The notes: generated by a model from the sequence alone, not told the origin. DNA of 64,000 nt from Heterotrichella gracilis (GCA_032358255.1 JAULBX010014981.1:29612-93611); one strand, 5' to 3'. Numbered from the stretch's first letter, positions 8,488 through 18,378 are shown. Program-made: numbers and translations.

Positions 8488-9516
8488 CTATTCCTTCCAC
8501 CAAGACCCTGTTTTGAGGGGATTCTCAAGATCAACAAGTTCACCAATCCTTGGTGTAATCACTTTTTGTTTTAATTCCTGTGCTTTTACCAAAAGGCGTT
8601 CAATAGGTTCATCCCAGGGATGAAGAGCGAGTGTGAATTTGCCCCAATGAACAGGCAGCAAGATTTTGGCTTTTAGATCAATGCAAGCTTGTACCGTTTC
8701 CTCCGGCATCATGTGAATGTGCGGCCATAATTTATTGTATTGTCCACACTCTAAAATAGCCAGATCGAAAGGACCGAATTTTTCTCCTATCTCTTTAAAG
8801 TGTGAATCATAACCGGAATCACCTCCTAAAAAAAGTTGATGTTTTTTTGTTTTTAATATAAATGAGGACCATAAGGTTTGCCCGCGTTTAACTCCTCTAC
8901 CCGAAAAGTGCCGACCGGGTGATGCCGTTATACTAATGTCTTCTAGTGTCATTGTTTCCCACCAATCGAGTTCGTGAATGATGCGATGATTAAATCCCCA
9001 ATGTTCTAAATGCGAGCCGACACCAAGTGAACAGACTATTTTTTTACACTTGTGTTTTAATTTTAAGATTGTTTTATGATCGAGGTGATCGTAATGATCA
9101 TGTGTTAATAATAAGATGTCAATTTCAGGAAAATCATTCACCGTATAAACATCAGTGCCTTTAAACGATTTCACCATAAAAGAGAGAGGTGCGGCATTGC
9201 CACTAAATACCGGATCTACTAAAATCATCTTTCCATCTAGGCTAAGTAAATTCGAAGAATGACCAAACCACACAAGTTGCGGCTGTTGAGATGACAGCGT
9301 TTTAAGATTGGTTTTAACAGAAGGTAAAACAAATGCCGGTTTAACGTTCTTCGGTTTAGTGATAAAAGCGCGCATCAATTTAAAAAAAGAAGCGTCTTCT
9401 GCCATGGCATTTGTAATGGATAAGTTTTGAAACGAGCCCTTTTTATAATTCACCGATGACTGAATTCGTTTAAGTCGTTCACCCTTAGGTAGTTTTCCGT
9501 AGATAGATAATGACAT
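8488..9516 (-). CDS. MBL-fold metallo-hydrolase, NAPE-PLD/UlaG-like
   Basis: The 342-residue protein has the metallo-beta-lactamase signature THDHYDHLDH, a later conserved Asp in FLGGDSGYD, and the C-terminal His in LPVHWGKF. These supply the usual dinuclear metal site. The N-terminal part and the spacing resemble the Lactamase_B_2 group that includes N-acylphosphatidylethanolamine-hydrolysing phospholipase D and UlaG. No signal peptide is seen. A lipid or lactone substrate is possible but not shown. It is on the minus strand, 83 bp upstream of the oxidase operon, and may be independently transcribed. Confidence 0.9.
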   Translation of the reverse strand: MSLSIYGKLPKGERLKRIQSSVNYKKGSFQNLSITNAMAEDASFFKLMRAFITKPKNVKPAFVLPSVKTNLKTLSSQQPQLVWFGHSSNLLSLDGKMILVDPVFSGNAAPLSFMVKSFKGTDVYTVNDFPEIDILLLTHDHYDHLDHKTILKLKHKCKKIVCSLGVGSHLEHWGFNHRIIHELDWWETMTLEDISITASPGRHFSGRGVKRGQTLWSSFILKTKKHQLFLGGDSGYDSHFKEIGEKFGPFDLAILECGQYNKLWPHIHMMPEETVQACIDLKAKILLPVHWGKFTLALHPWDEPIERLLVKAQELKQKVITPRIGELVDLENPLKTGSWWKE

Positions 9517-9599
9517 CTTTTTTAAGCAAATTTCTCAATTTATTTTATATTTACTCAAACATCAACATTAATTAATAACTCAACTTCTGCAATAAAAAT

Positions 9600-10322
9600 A
9601 TGAACTCTATTGATTCTTCTCTGAAAACGAAGACCATTTTTATTTCCAGAAAATTAAATCAGCTTAGTCCGCTTTTTATTGAGTTAAATTCAATGGGCTA
9701 TGAGGTTATTGATGAGCCATTGATCAAAATTGATCAGATTCGTTTCACCCATACGCCACCAACCAAATGGATCTTTTTTTCAAGCCGCAATGCCATTCAT
9801 TATTTTTTTGCCCAAAAGCCTGAGTTAACAGCAGGAGTAAAATTTGGGGTGATGAGTCAATTCTCCGCCGATTATTTAACGGAGTTTAATCAAAAGGCTG
9901 ATTTTATTGGTATCGGAGTAGATGTGACAAACATTGCCAAGGAGTTTGCTAAGTTGTTAAAGGATGATAGCGTGTTGTTTCCGCAGGCCATTGATTCCCT
10001 CCAAACCATTCAGAAACATTTATCCTTCACCAATGTGTGTCATAATTTATTTGTTTACAAAACCAGTATCCGAACTGATTTTGAACTGCCTGTAGCTTCA
10101 GTTCTGGCGTTTACCAGTCCATCGAATGTACAGGCTTATTTTGAAAAGTATAAATTTGTCCCCGGCCAAAAAATGGTTGCCATTGGCAGTACCACCGGTG
10201 ACAAGCTCAAAGATTATGGGATCAAAGAGATTGTGTTTGCAAAATCATTTGATGAATTGGGTTTGTTAAATGCTATAAAAGAGCAAATAATGAAGCCCGT
10301 CTCACAAGTTTTGCCGCAGTAA
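9600..10322 (+). CDS. hemD: Uroporphyrinogen-III synthase (HemD) domain protein
   Basis: The 240 residues show the two-lobe HemD layout. The first lobe begins with KTIFISRKLNQLSPLFIELNS-type residues and continues to WIFFSSRNAIHYFF; the second contains VLAFTSPSNVQAYFEKY and MVAIGSTTGDKLKDYG. These FSSxNAV, FTSPS and IGxxT elements are the recognisable conserved points of a family with low identity. The reaction is cyclisation of hydroxymethylbilane to uroporphyrinogen III in haem synthesis, in the cytoplasm. No other haem gene is nearby, which is common in Bacteroidota. The gene is flanked by opposite-strand genes and starts with ATG. Confidence 0.85.
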   Translation: MNSIDSSLKTKTIFISRKLNQLSPLFIELNSMGYEVIDEPLIKIDQIRFTHTPPTKWIFFSSRNAIHYFFAQKPELTAGVKFGVMSQFSADYLTEFNQKADFIGIGVDVTNIAKEFAKLLKDDSVLFPQAIDSLQTIQKHLSFTNVCHNLFVYKTSIRTDFELPVASVLAFTSPSNVQAYFEKYKFVPGQKMVAIGSTTGDKLKDYGIKEIVFAKSFDELGLLNAIKEQIMKPVSQVLPQ

Positions 10323-10388
10323 AATGGAATTGGTCAACACTGTTGATTGAATCACCTTTCAACTTGTTACTTTATATAAAACGTCAAC

Positions 10389-11528
10389 TTAGAGTCCAAA
10401 ACGGTATTGCAAACTAACAAGTACTTGTTTTCTACTGCTCAAAAATCCGTATTCTGCGCGGAGCATCCAATGTTTGTTGTATTGATATTGTGAACCAACT
10501 ACAAAATTCCACATGTCCTTAGGCTTTTTATCTAAAGAATATTGAACACTTGCATATTGGTCGTCATTTAATGCTTCATCCATACTTTCTACGTATCCGC
10601 CTGCTTTGGCAATAGCAGAGTTAGCTCGTTCGTACTTTGCGGAATTAATTGGATTCTTTTGTTCGGCAGGTGTTAAATTATTCCACCAGGTATCTACTTG
10701 TGTATAGGCTTCATCTACTCGAACTAAACCGGCATCAACTTTTGATTGCGCTTCATCGACAGGCAGAACATCTTTTAATAATAAAGAACCTTCAGTATCT
10801 GTATTTATGTGTAATCGAAAACCACCTACCCAAAACGCGATATTACTATCAGGCTTTTTAAACTTAAATGATTTTCCAACACGAGGGCCAAAAACAAAGG
10901 CAAAAGCCGGTTTACTTAAGGATGGGATATCATTCCAGGTAAAATTCATATCAAGTGCTATCCAATATCCACGCACACCAAATGTAGGTGTCATACCAAA
11001 ACCAAAGGAAGTACCTTGAAAGGCAACATCTGATGTCAATCGAATAACTTCTTTGGAATTACCTGAAGAATCGGGCACGTATATACTATAATCTACAAAG
11101 GTATTTAATGACGACTTTGCCAAAACAGCATAGACATTTAAAAAAGGGAGCACCCAAACATCCGGTCTGAAATTTAAGACACTCCCGGTTGACTTTGCTT
11201 GGTTAAACTTCACCACTTGGTCCAGGTCATACATTTCACCGTTATTAAATCCCACTTTTAAATTATCCATCACTAACTCCGATTCTTGATAGATATAATT
11301 AATACCGACGCCGGCAGAATAAGGTAGACTGATGCCCATTTTTGTAACCTTGTCTCCCCAAATAGGAAGTATATACGGATACTTAGAATTTTTGAGACTG
11401 TCGGCATAAGCTTGATGTTTTCCACCTTCTTTGTTAGCAGTTACTTGGGCGTTGTTAGTGCTGATACCGAGTGTAAGTGTCAGACCCCATGTCATAAAAA
11501 TTTTTAAGTTTGAGAAGTTTGTTTTCAT
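10389..11528 (-). CDS. Outer-membrane beta-barrel protein of the asparagine/malate cluster
   Basis: The signal peptide ends in TNNAQ near residue 28. The 379-residue protein has repeated amphipathic strands (VLPFLNVYAVLAKSSLNTF, GTSFGFGMTPTFGVRG) and closes with the aromatic C-terminal strand VLVSLQYRFGL. Between about residues 245 and 330 lies a non-barrel insert with helical, Asp/Ala-rich sequence. I do not recognise a family. It is the last gene of the long minus-strand run and lies 43 bp after the malic enzyme gene. A role in solute passage through the outer membrane is plausible only from context. Confidence 0.72.
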   Translation of the reverse strand: MKTNFSNLKIFMTWGLTLTLGISTNNAQVTANKEGGKHQAYADSLKNSKYPYILPIWGDKVTKMGISLPYSAGVGINYIYQESELVMDNLKVGFNNGEMYDLDQVVKFNQAKSTGSVLNFRPDVWVLPFLNVYAVLAKSSLNTFVDYSIYVPDSSGNSKEVIRLTSDVAFQGTSFGFGMTPTFGVRGYWIALDMNFTWNDIPSLSKPAFAFVFGPRVGKSFKFKKPDSNIAFWVGGFRLHINTDTEGSLLLKDVLPVDEAQSKVDAGLVRVDEAYTQVDTWWNNLTPAEQKNPINSAKYERANSAIAKAGGYVESMDEALNDDQYASVQYSLDKKPKDMWNFVVGSQYQYNKHWMLRAEYGFLSSRKQVLVSLQYRFGL

Positions 11529-11571
11529 ATTAAATTAAGTTTTAAGATTATTAATAGCTTATTTGTTCAAC

Positions 11572-13188
11572 TTATTTATATACCGGTTCATACATTTTTG
11601 ACTTCACAAATTCAGCAAGATCTTTCGGTTTCTCAATCCCGGCCAAATTACTTCTGAAAATTTCTTCCGCAATGTTGATGGCTACATTCACTGAAATTTT
11701 TAAAATGGTATTCACATGCGGATAGATCAATCCCTTTTCAAAATCTTCTTTGCTTACCTGTTCTGCCACAGCCTCAGCCGCTACCAAAAACAGATCATCT
11801 GTCACCCGCTTAGCTTCTGTGGCATAAATGGCTAAACCCATTGCCGGAAAAATAAAGACGTTATTTCCTTGTCCGGGTGTAAAAGTTTTTCCTTCAAAAC
11901 TAACCGGTGCAAAGGGACTTCCACTCGCAAAAATGGCTTTGCCTTTACTCCAGGTATAGGCTTGTTCGGCAGTGCATTCGGCATGAGAGGTTGGATTGGA
12001 ATAAGGAAAAATAATAGGGCGTTCGTTAACTGCACACATATTTTCAATTACTTTTTGAGTGAAGGCGCCGCCAACTGTACTCACTCCAACAATAGCCGTT
12101 GGTTTTATTTTTAGTATTGCCTCCGCAAAATCAGAACAAGCTTCACCCTCATGTGAAAAGGATTGTTGAAAGTCTGCAAGATCAGTTCTGGATTTAACGA
12201 GTAAACCCTTTACATCAAACATATAACAACGTTGATAGGCTTCTTCTTTTTTCAAACCATCGCGCATCATTTTTTTCACCAGCATGTCCGCAATACCAAA
12301 TGCAGCAGCCCCTGCTCCTAAAAAAAGAAAACGTTGTTCTTTGAAGGGTTTTTCCATTAAGCGTGAAATGGCAATAAATCCGGCCAGTGCAATGGAAGCC
12401 GTTCCCTGAATGTCGTCGTTATACGTACAAATTTGTTCGCGGTACTTCGATAAGATACGCACGGCATCTACGCCTGCAAAATCTTCCCATTGAATACAAA
12501 TTTTTGGAAACACTTTGGTGACTGCCTTTACAAAGGCCTCTATAAAATCATCGTATTCTTTTCCTTTTACCCGTTTTTGTCTTAAGCCGGGATAAAGAGG
12601 ATCATTTAAAAAGAATTCATTATCTGTGCCTGCATCTAAAACAATTGGAAGGGTGTATTGCGGGGGCACGCCGGCACAACTGGTGTACAAGGCTAATTTA
12701 CCTATTGGTATTCCCATTCCACATACTCCCAGATCACCTAAACCTAAAATACGATGACCGTCGGTTACCACCGTAAATCTGACATCCTCTACGGGCCAAT
12801 TTCTTAAAATGTCTTCTATGTTATCTTTATTTTTAATAGAGATAAATAAACCGCGCGGGCGACGAATGATGTGTCCGAGTTTTTCACAGGCTTCGCCAAC
12901 TGTAGGTGTGTACACCAGCGGTAAATATTTTGCCGGATCGCTTCCTATGATTTTAAAAAACAAGGTTTCATTTGTATCTAATAAATTTGACAGGTAAATA
13001 TATTTACTGATCGCGCTTTCAGAAGAATCTAATTGCTCATGAATACGAAGCAGTTGCGTTTCTATGGTTTCTATGGTATCCGGCAAGAGACCGTTTAAAC
13101 CATATTCTTTTCGTTCTTCAACAGTAAATGCAGTCCCTTTATTAAGGTGGGGATTAAATAATACGGAGAGTCCTTTCGCTTTTTCCAT
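11572..13188 (-). CDS. Malic enzyme (malate dehydrogenase, decarboxylating)
   Basis: This 538-residue cytoplasmic enzyme converts malate to pyruvate and CO2 with reduction of NAD or NADP. Motifs seen include VVTDGHRILGLGDLG near the N-terminal catalytic part, the substrate/metal segment IQWEDFAG followed by YNDDIQGTASI, and the dinucleotide-binding loop FLGAGAAAFGIADML. Length and motifs fit the ~540-residue SfcA/MaeA-type rather than the two-domain MaeB type. Cofactor preference is uncertain. It lies 76 bp after the dicarboxylate transporter gene. In this cluster it would turn imported C4 acid into pyruvate, with fumarase encoded elsewhere. Confidence 0.95.
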   Translation of the reverse strand: MEKAKGLSVLFNPHLNKGTAFTVEERKEYGLNGLLPDTIETIETQLLRIHEQLDSSESAISKYIYLSNLLDTNETLFFKIIGSDPAKYLPLVYTPTVGEACEKLGHIIRRPRGLFISIKNKDNIEDILRNWPVEDVRFTVVTDGHRILGLGDLGVCGMGIPIGKLALYTSCAGVPPQYTLPIVLDAGTDNEFFLNDPLYPGLRQKRVKGKEYDDFIEAFVKAVTKVFPKICIQWEDFAGVDAVRILSKYREQICTYNDDIQGTASIALAGFIAISRLMEKPFKEQRFLFLGAGAAAFGIADMLVKKMMRDGLKKEEAYQRCYMFDVKGLLVKSRTDLADFQQSFSHEGEACSDFAEAILKIKPTAIVGVSTVGGAFTQKVIENMCAVNERPIIFPYSNPTSHAECTAEQAYTWSKGKAIFASGSPFAPVSFEGKTFTPGQGNNVFIFPAMGLAIYATEAKRVTDDLFLVAAEAVAEQVSKEDFEKGLIYPHVNTILKISVNVAINIAEEIFRSNLAGIEKPKDLAEFVKSKMYEPVYK

Positions 13189-13264
13189 TGTTTTAATTGA
13201 GTTACATACTGATTTAACTAGTCATTCTTATCAAATTCATTTCTGATATGCTCATCACATCAAT

Positions 13265-14665
13265 TTAAGTTCGCAGAGCCGTTACAAGTAACACCCAAAG
13301 CACAATCAATAATGGACCTAAAAATCCGATCAATGTTCCGCCAAGGCGAAAATCTTTTTGATCGATCATTCCGGTACTAAAAGCAATCGCATTGGGTGGT
13401 GTAGACACCGGCAGGAAGAGCGCTGTGGATGCTGCTAATCCAATGATAAGCGCAATTTCAACTTGCATGCTTGTCATGATGGCCATACCTAATGGAATTA
13501 AAACCGTGCTTGTTGCTGTGTTGCTCATGATGTTGGAGAACAACATGGTTACAAAAGCAAATAAAAAGAGAAAAGCCATATGACTGATGCTCAAATGACT
13601 GATCAAGGTAGCGTAATGATCCAAGAGTCCGGTTTTTTGTAAGCCTAAACCAAGTGACAGACCTCCTGCAACCAAGAGCAGTGTATCCCAAGGCATGGCG
13701 CGAACATCATCCCCTTTTAATACTTTTGTCAGGGTCAAAAACACCAAAGGTAAAGCCGATACAGCCGCCACACTAATGCCATGCAGTGAACCGGTTAACC
13801 ATAAAAGAATGGTGATCACTATTACAACTACCACTATGCGTCGTTGCAACTTTAATTCCGGACTCAATTCTTCCTTATTATTCATAAGAAAATCTAATTC
13901 CAATGGAGAATTATCTTTTACAAACATTAAAATAAGTACAATACAGGTAGTGGCTGTGAGCACAAGTGCCAGTGGTGTGCCATACATCATCCAGGTTAAA
14001 AAATCCATTTTAATACCTGCGTGTTCGAGAGCTCCTGCTGCCAAAGCGTTTGGCGGAGTACCTATAATTGTGGCCATTCCACCTGTTACCGCCGATATGG
14101 GTACACCTAATAATAAAGCCTTAGATAGTCCGGCTTGTTTTCCTAATTTATTTAAAAGAGGTGTTACAGCGGCTAACACCATGGCAGTTGTGGCTGTGTT
14201 GGACATCAACATGGAAGCGATCATGGTAGTAGTCATTAATCCAATGACTAAACTTCGTGGTTTGTTTCCTGAAAGTTTGATGGTGAATTTGAGTAACTCC
14301 TGATCAAGTCCGGTTTTGGTCATGGCCAAGGCCATAAAAAAACCGCCAAGTAGCAACCAAATGATGCTACTTGAAAAGGTATTGACATAGGCATCTATTT
14401 TTTCGGGGGCAGAATTAAAATGAGGATTACCAAGTGCGAAGACTAAAAATGAAATGATGAGTAATCCTACTGCAAAAGGTGGAATCACTTCTGTAAACCA
14501 GAGTCCGATGGCAAAAAATAAAATAAAGAGAACATAGGTTTGTGATTGAGTAAAGTCGGGTTCACTCAAAAAAATACTTAGAGCAATTGACACGGTTAAA
14601 CACAACAAAAAAGTTATGAGCGATTTTGTATGTTTCGTTTTTTCAGGAGCTTGTGTTTTTTCCAT
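13265..14665 (-). CDS. DASS/SLC13-family Na+-coupled dicarboxylate transporter
   Basis: This 466-residue inner-membrane protein has about 11-12 hydrophobic helices and the two Ser-Asn-Thr signatures of the DASS family, at 155-157 (MSNTATTAM) and near 380 (MSNTATSTV). They bind Na+ and the carboxylates in VcINDY-like structures. The segment GTPPNALA after the first half is also typical. Substrates of the family are succinate, fumarate, malate, citrate or sulfate. Its position between periplasmic aspartase and malic enzyme argues for fumarate or a related C4 acid (inference). Its ATG begins 2 bp after the stop of the antiporter remnant. Confidence 0.93.
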   Translation of the reverse strand: MEKTQAPEKTKHTKSLITFLLCLTVSIALSIFLSEPDFTQSQTYVLFILFFAIGLWFTEVIPPFAVGLLIISFLVFALGNPHFNSAPEKIDAYVNTFSSSIIWLLLGGFFMALAMTKTGLDQELLKFTIKLSGNKPRSLVIGLMTTTMIASMLMSNTATTAMVLAAVTPLLNKLGKQAGLSKALLLGVPISAVTGGMATIIGTPPNALAAGALEHAGIKMDFLTWMMYGTPLALVLTATTCIVLILMFVKDNSPLELDFLMNNKEELSPELKLQRRIVVVVIVITILLWLTGSLHGISVAAVSALPLVFLTLTKVLKGDDVRAMPWDTLLLVAGGLSLGLGLQKTGLLDHYATLISHLSISHMAFLFLFAFVTMLFSNIMSNTATSTVLIPLGMAIMTSMQVEIALIIGLAASTALFLPVSTPPNAIAFSTGMIDQKDFRLGGTLIGFLGPLLIVLWVLLVTALRT

Positions 14666-14667
14666 AA

Positions 14668-14874
14668 TTAATTTATTTTAGAATATTTTTTACTTAAAGG
14701 GATTGCTATGATACCGTGTAAGAATAAACTGAAAAAAACTGTGAGGCTGATCACAGTAATCATTTTTTGATTTCCATTTTTTTCGAGTTCCACCAAAACC
14801 AATAATAAATAAAGCAGAGAGGCAATTCCACGAGGACCGATCCAGGCCATAAATAATCTGTCGCTACATTTCAT
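14668..14874 (-). pseudogene. C-terminal remnant of a NhaP-type cation/proton antiporter
   Basis: The 68-codon open frame resembles only the end of a CPA1/NhaP antiporter: SDRLFMAWIGPRGIASLLY followed by a helix and FLHGIIAIPLSKKY. In complete family members (about 400-450 residues) this is the last one or two transmembrane helices. A stop codon lies six codons upstream in frame, and the DUF2490 gene ends 23 bp upstream, so the first ~85% is absent rather than frameshifted. The remnant is kept in the middle of the operon with an ATG, and its stop is 2 bp from the next ATG. It may still be translated as a small membrane peptide or help couple translation. Confidence 0.72.
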
Positions 14875-14897
14875 AAGATTGGATTTTCGCTCATCGT

Positions 14898-15722
14898 TTA
14901 TTCCGTATTTTCATAAACCGACTGTGAAGGTGATTCAGCTGCCTTCCTAAAGTCGGGGGTATAATAAAAAAACAATCGAATAACATGGCTCAAGTCATAC
15001 GTATTTCCATTTGCCTGTTGTTGAAACACGTTCATGTAACCAAGATCTAAACTCATATTTTTAGTTAACACATATTTTATACCAGCAAAAAAGCGATTTT
15101 GATCAAAGGTATTGTATATGATTTGTTCACCGAACTGAATCAACACTTCATCTGATATGACCAATTTAGGCAATGCTTTATTTTTAAATAGGTCGAACTC
15201 AAAACTTGTCAGGACTCTGAAACGAAAACTGAACCAGGTTTCTCCTGTTTTCACATCGTTTACAACACCTTCTCTCCAGCGCTGTTCTAGTCGCAAGCGC
15301 GTGAATCTTCCGGTCTTTTCTCTTTTTTCACTAAAGGACCATTGCTGAAATATCCGGTTTTCATTTTGCCAGGTACTTAAACCGGGTTTGGGTGCCAACC
15401 AATTGTGAGCATAACCAAAAGCAATCGGGTATTTTCCTGAAACCCAATAAATGGCTCCTATTCTAAGAAAATTAAAGACCGGGTATTTAAAATACTCTTC
15501 TCTCCGAACATGCACATCGCTCATCATGCCCCAATGTTCGGTAAAACGCAAAGAACCATTTAAAGAAAACCATGTTTGTTCATGCGTAATAATAGTTTTT
15601 TCATTGTTTTGCCCTACCAATGAAATGGATGTACAGGAGATTAGAAAGAACGTTAGCAGAAATGTGTTAGCCTTTCTCTGAAACTCTTTTTTGTAACTAT
15701 GAAAAAATGTTTTAATGGTCAA
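14898..15722 (-). CDS. DUF2490-family outer-membrane protein
   Basis: The start is TTG at 15722, directly after the TAA of the upstream porin gene. No ATG precedes the signal peptide (ending SLVGQ near residue 38), so the TTG is needed. The 274-residue protein shows the DUF2490 layout: HEQTWFSLNGSLRFTEHWGM, then alternating barrel strands and the RLEQRWREG motif, ending in a RLFFYYTPDFRK-type strand and a polar tail. The function of DUF2490 is not known. Position suggests it is co-expressed with the asparaginase/aspartase genes. A paralogous DUF2490 protein is at 37139-37900. Confidence 0.78.
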   Translation of the reverse strand: MTIKTFFHSYKKEFQRKANTFLLTFFLISCTSISLVGQNNEKTIITHEQTWFSLNGSLRFTEHWGMMSDVHVRREEYFKYPVFNFLRIGAIYWVSGKYPIAFGYAHNWLAPKPGLSTWQNENRIFQQWSFSEKREKTGRFTRLRLEQRWREGVVNDVKTGETWFSFRFRVLTSFEFDLFKNKALPKLVISDEVLIQFGEQIIYNTFDQNRFFAGIKYVLTKNMSLDLGYMNVFQQQANGNTYDLSHVIRLFFYYTPDFRKAAESPSQSVYENTE

Positions 15723-16901
15723 TTAGAATATGCCTAAAGGAGTCACAAATCCAATAGCAAAGCGCCCTGTCGTATAATCCGTTAAACCAATCTGAGCATC
15801 TTTCGCAAAATCAGTGTATCTGTAAACTCTTCCAACATAATTCACATAAAAACGAAAGTTGAGATTGTCCCAGGGATAAAATTCAATTGTTGGGATATAA
15901 CCCCAGGCATCGCGAATTTTATTTGTTGTACCTCCTGCCATCCAGGAGGCCTGATCAAGCATACCGAACATGGAGAGATTCCATTTTTTACTCACCCGGT
16001 AATGCACATGCACCCAATGTCCAATGTAAAGAGTGTTTTCAAGGGCCGGAGCATAAATGTTATCCGGAATCAGATCACTAATAATACCTGTTCGATCTAG
16101 ATCTTCATCGCTGTATTTAAAGTCATACACAAAAGTGAACTTGCCAAATTTAAACTCATTTCCTAAAGCAATATAATTCATGTATGTATTTTGTGCTTCT
16201 GTGTGAATAGCGTAGGACCAAATGGTGTTATAATGACCATTGAATAAACTACCCGTCCAGTTCGCCACAAATGCCAATGGGGCTTTCGCTTCCACTTTGT
16301 TAGGTTGACTGCCGTATAATTCAGTAAAAGTTTTGGTTCTTGAGTCTAAAGCCTCAAAGGTTAAGGTGTGTTTTGGATTTACTTTAAAACCAAATCGTAC
16401 ACCGGTTAAAAAGTTATCGGCATATTCAATAATGTCTGAATATTCGTAAATATCAATTGGGTTATAATCAAACTCAAATGCACCCCAGGATGCGCACATC
16501 TTACCGGCTGAAATATTAAAACGATCTGTTACATCCACCCGAACATATGCCATATCGGTTGAACGACTAATATTATCCACTGATTCAGATGTTTGAGCGC
16601 GGGTGTAACGGTCACGAAAACGAAAATATACTTTTTTGTGAACCTGACCTTTGATCTCTAAACGAAACTGCTCATTCACAAATTTTGATCCTGTATAGGT
16701 GCCGGTATTAAAATTATTTTGTTCGGCAAAACGCATGTTGGCGATCATACTCATGTTTTTAAGTAGACCTTGTTTTTCTTCCGGAATGAGTGTTTTATAA
16801 TAAGTGGTATCTCCTGTTTGCATTTCATGGTCTTGTGAAAGCGCTATAAACGGCAACAATAAAAGTATGCCGAATATCCATAGAAGTTGATTTTTTTTCA
16901 T
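15723..16901 (-). CDS. Outer-membrane porin of the asparagine cluster
   Basis: The signal peptide ends in FIALSQ near residue 23. The remaining ~370 residues are alternating amphipathic strands with many aromatic girdle residues (VNEQFRLEIKGQVHKKVYFRFRDRY is one region), and the chain ends in FAIGFVTPLGIF. It resembles phosphate-selective-porin-like (OprO/P) barrels in general design, but I cannot assign specificity. It lies 19 bp downstream of the aspartase gene and abuts the DUF2490 gene. An uptake role for amino acid or C4-acid substrates is an inference from the operon. Confidence 0.78.
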   Translation of the reverse strand: MKKNQLLWIFGILLLLPFIALSQDHEMQTGDTTYYKTLIPEEKQGLLKNMSMIANMRFAEQNNFNTGTYTGSKFVNEQFRLEIKGQVHKKVYFRFRDRYTRAQTSESVDNISRSTDMAYVRVDVTDRFNISAGKMCASWGAFEFDYNPIDIYEYSDIIEYADNFLTGVRFGFKVNPKHTLTFEALDSRTKTFTELYGSQPNKVEAKAPLAFVANWTGSLFNGHYNTIWSYAIHTEAQNTYMNYIALGNEFKFGKFTFVYDFKYSDEDLDRTGIISDLIPDNIYAPALENTLYIGHWVHVHYRVSKKWNLSMFGMLDQASWMAGGTTNKIRDAWGYIPTIEFYPWDNLNFRFYVNYVGRVYRYTDFAKDAQIGLTDYTTGRFAIGFVTPLGIF

Positions 16902-16920
16902 GACACCTTTTTTTAGAAGA

Positions 16921-18378
16921 TTATTGTTTTTGTCCTGTCATGGTCGCAGGATCTAACAGCTTTTTAATTTGATCTTCTGTTAACAATTTTTTCTCGCGAA
17001 TTAATTCTAAAATACCTTTATTAGTTTGAAGCGCTTCTTTTGCTAATTCGGTCGTTTTTTCATATCCTAAAACCGGATTCAAGGCGGTCACAATTCCAAC
17101 ACTTCTGTCAATATAATGTTTCATGATATCCACATTTGCTGTAATGCCATCAATACATGATTTACGAAACAAAGGAAAGGTTTTATAAAAAAGCGCCTGT
17201 GATTCCATGATGGAAACAGCGACCACCGGCTCATAAGCGTTTAATTGCAATAAACCATCTTGTGAAGCAAAGCTAACGGTTAGGTCATTGCCAATGGCTT
17301 TAAAACAAATTTGATTCATGAGTTCAGGCATTACGGGATTCACTTTGCCGGGCATAATAGAGGAACCCGGTTGAAGGGCCGGTAAATTAATTTCAAAAAT
17401 TCCTGTACGTGGACCTGTTGCCAGAAAAATTAAATCACTGCTAATTTTAGAGATAGTTACTGCTAAATTTTTAATGGCAGAGGAATACATCACAAAGCCC
17501 TGCATGCTGCTTGTTGCTGCAATCAAATCTTTTGCCAACACAATGGGCTTACCGGTGATCTTGGCTAATTGAGCTGCGCACTTCACATCATAACCCGGTG
17601 TGGCTGTAATACCTGTGCCAATAGCTGTTGCGCCCATATTCACTTCATATAAATAAGCTTCTGATTTTCTCAGAGCCTCAATGGCGGCATCTAATTGGTA
17701 TCCAAAAGCGTGAAACTCCTGACCCAAGGTCATTGGCACAGCATCCTGACCTTCGGTTCGTCCCATCTTTAAAATAGAATTAAATTCTACTCCTTTTTTA
17801 TGGAATGACTGTGAAAGTAATTCGGCCTCTGCAATCAGCTTATCATTGTGCAATAACAAAGCCACATGAATGGCAGTTGGATACACATCGTTAGTCGACT
17901 GACCCATATTCAGATCATCATGCGGCTCCAAAAACTGGTACTCGCCTTTTTTATGTCCACCCATTTCCAAGCCAATGTTTGCCAATACTTCATTGGCATT
18001 CATATTCGCTGAAGTTCCGGCTCCTCCTTGATACAAATCCACTAAAAACTGATCGTGGTATTTTCCATCCATGACTGCCTTGCAGGCTTTCTCGATCATA
18101 TCGAGACGTTCTTTTTTCATACGACCCGTTTCTGTATTCGCTCTGGCTGCCGCTAATTTTACCATGGCATAGGCTTTCACATAGTCAGGATAAAACTGAG
18201 TGCTAACCCCACTCACTTGAAAATTTTCAAGAGCCCTTGCTGTTTGAACACCATAATAAGCTTGATTTGGAATTTGTTTTTCACCTAATAGATCCTTTTC
18301 GGTTCTGGTTTGAGCAAAACCGGTCAAGCCCGAAATTAAAACACCCGAAACGATCAGTTCTTTGATACCTATCTTCAT
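16921..18378 (-). CDS. aspA: Aspartate ammonia-lyase with N-terminal signal peptide
   Basis: The enzyme (485 residues) deaminates L-aspartate to fumarate. It has GGAGTSANMNANEV near 120, the QSTNDVYPTA segment near 160, RTEGQDAVPMTLGQEF near 215, and the superfamily signature GSSIMPGKVNP near 340. LGQEF and overall length favour aspartase over fumarase. E. coli AspA begins its conserved DLLG at about residue 10; here DLLG follows a 23-residue extension with a charged start, a hydrophobic core (LIVSGVLISGLTGF) and the cleavage-like end AQ. This predicts export to the periplasm, unusual for this enzyme. It lies 18 bp after the asparaginase gene, whose product supplies its substrate. Confidence 0.93.
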   Translation of the reverse strand: MKIGIKELIVSGVLISGLTGFAQTRTEKDLLGEKQIPNQAYYGVQTARALENFQVSGVSTQFYPDYVKAYAMVKLAAARANTETGRMKKERLDMIEKACKAVMDGKYHDQFLVDLYQGGAGTSANMNANEVLANIGLEMGGHKKGEYQFLEPHDDLNMGQSTNDVYPTAIHVALLLHNDKLIAEAELLSQSFHKKGVEFNSILKMGRTEGQDAVPMTLGQEFHAFGYQLDAAIEALRKSEAYLYEVNMGATAIGTGITATPGYDVKCAAQLAKITGKPIVLAKDLIAATSSMQGFVMYSSAIKNLAVTISKISSDLIFLATGPRTGIFEINLPALQPGSSIMPGKVNPVMPELMNQICFKAIGNDLTVSFASQDGLLQLNAYEPVVAVSIMESQALFYKTFPLFRKSCIDGITANVDIMKHYIDRSVGIVTALNPVLGYEKTTELAKEALQTNKGILELIREKKLLTEDQIKKLLDPATMTGQKQ

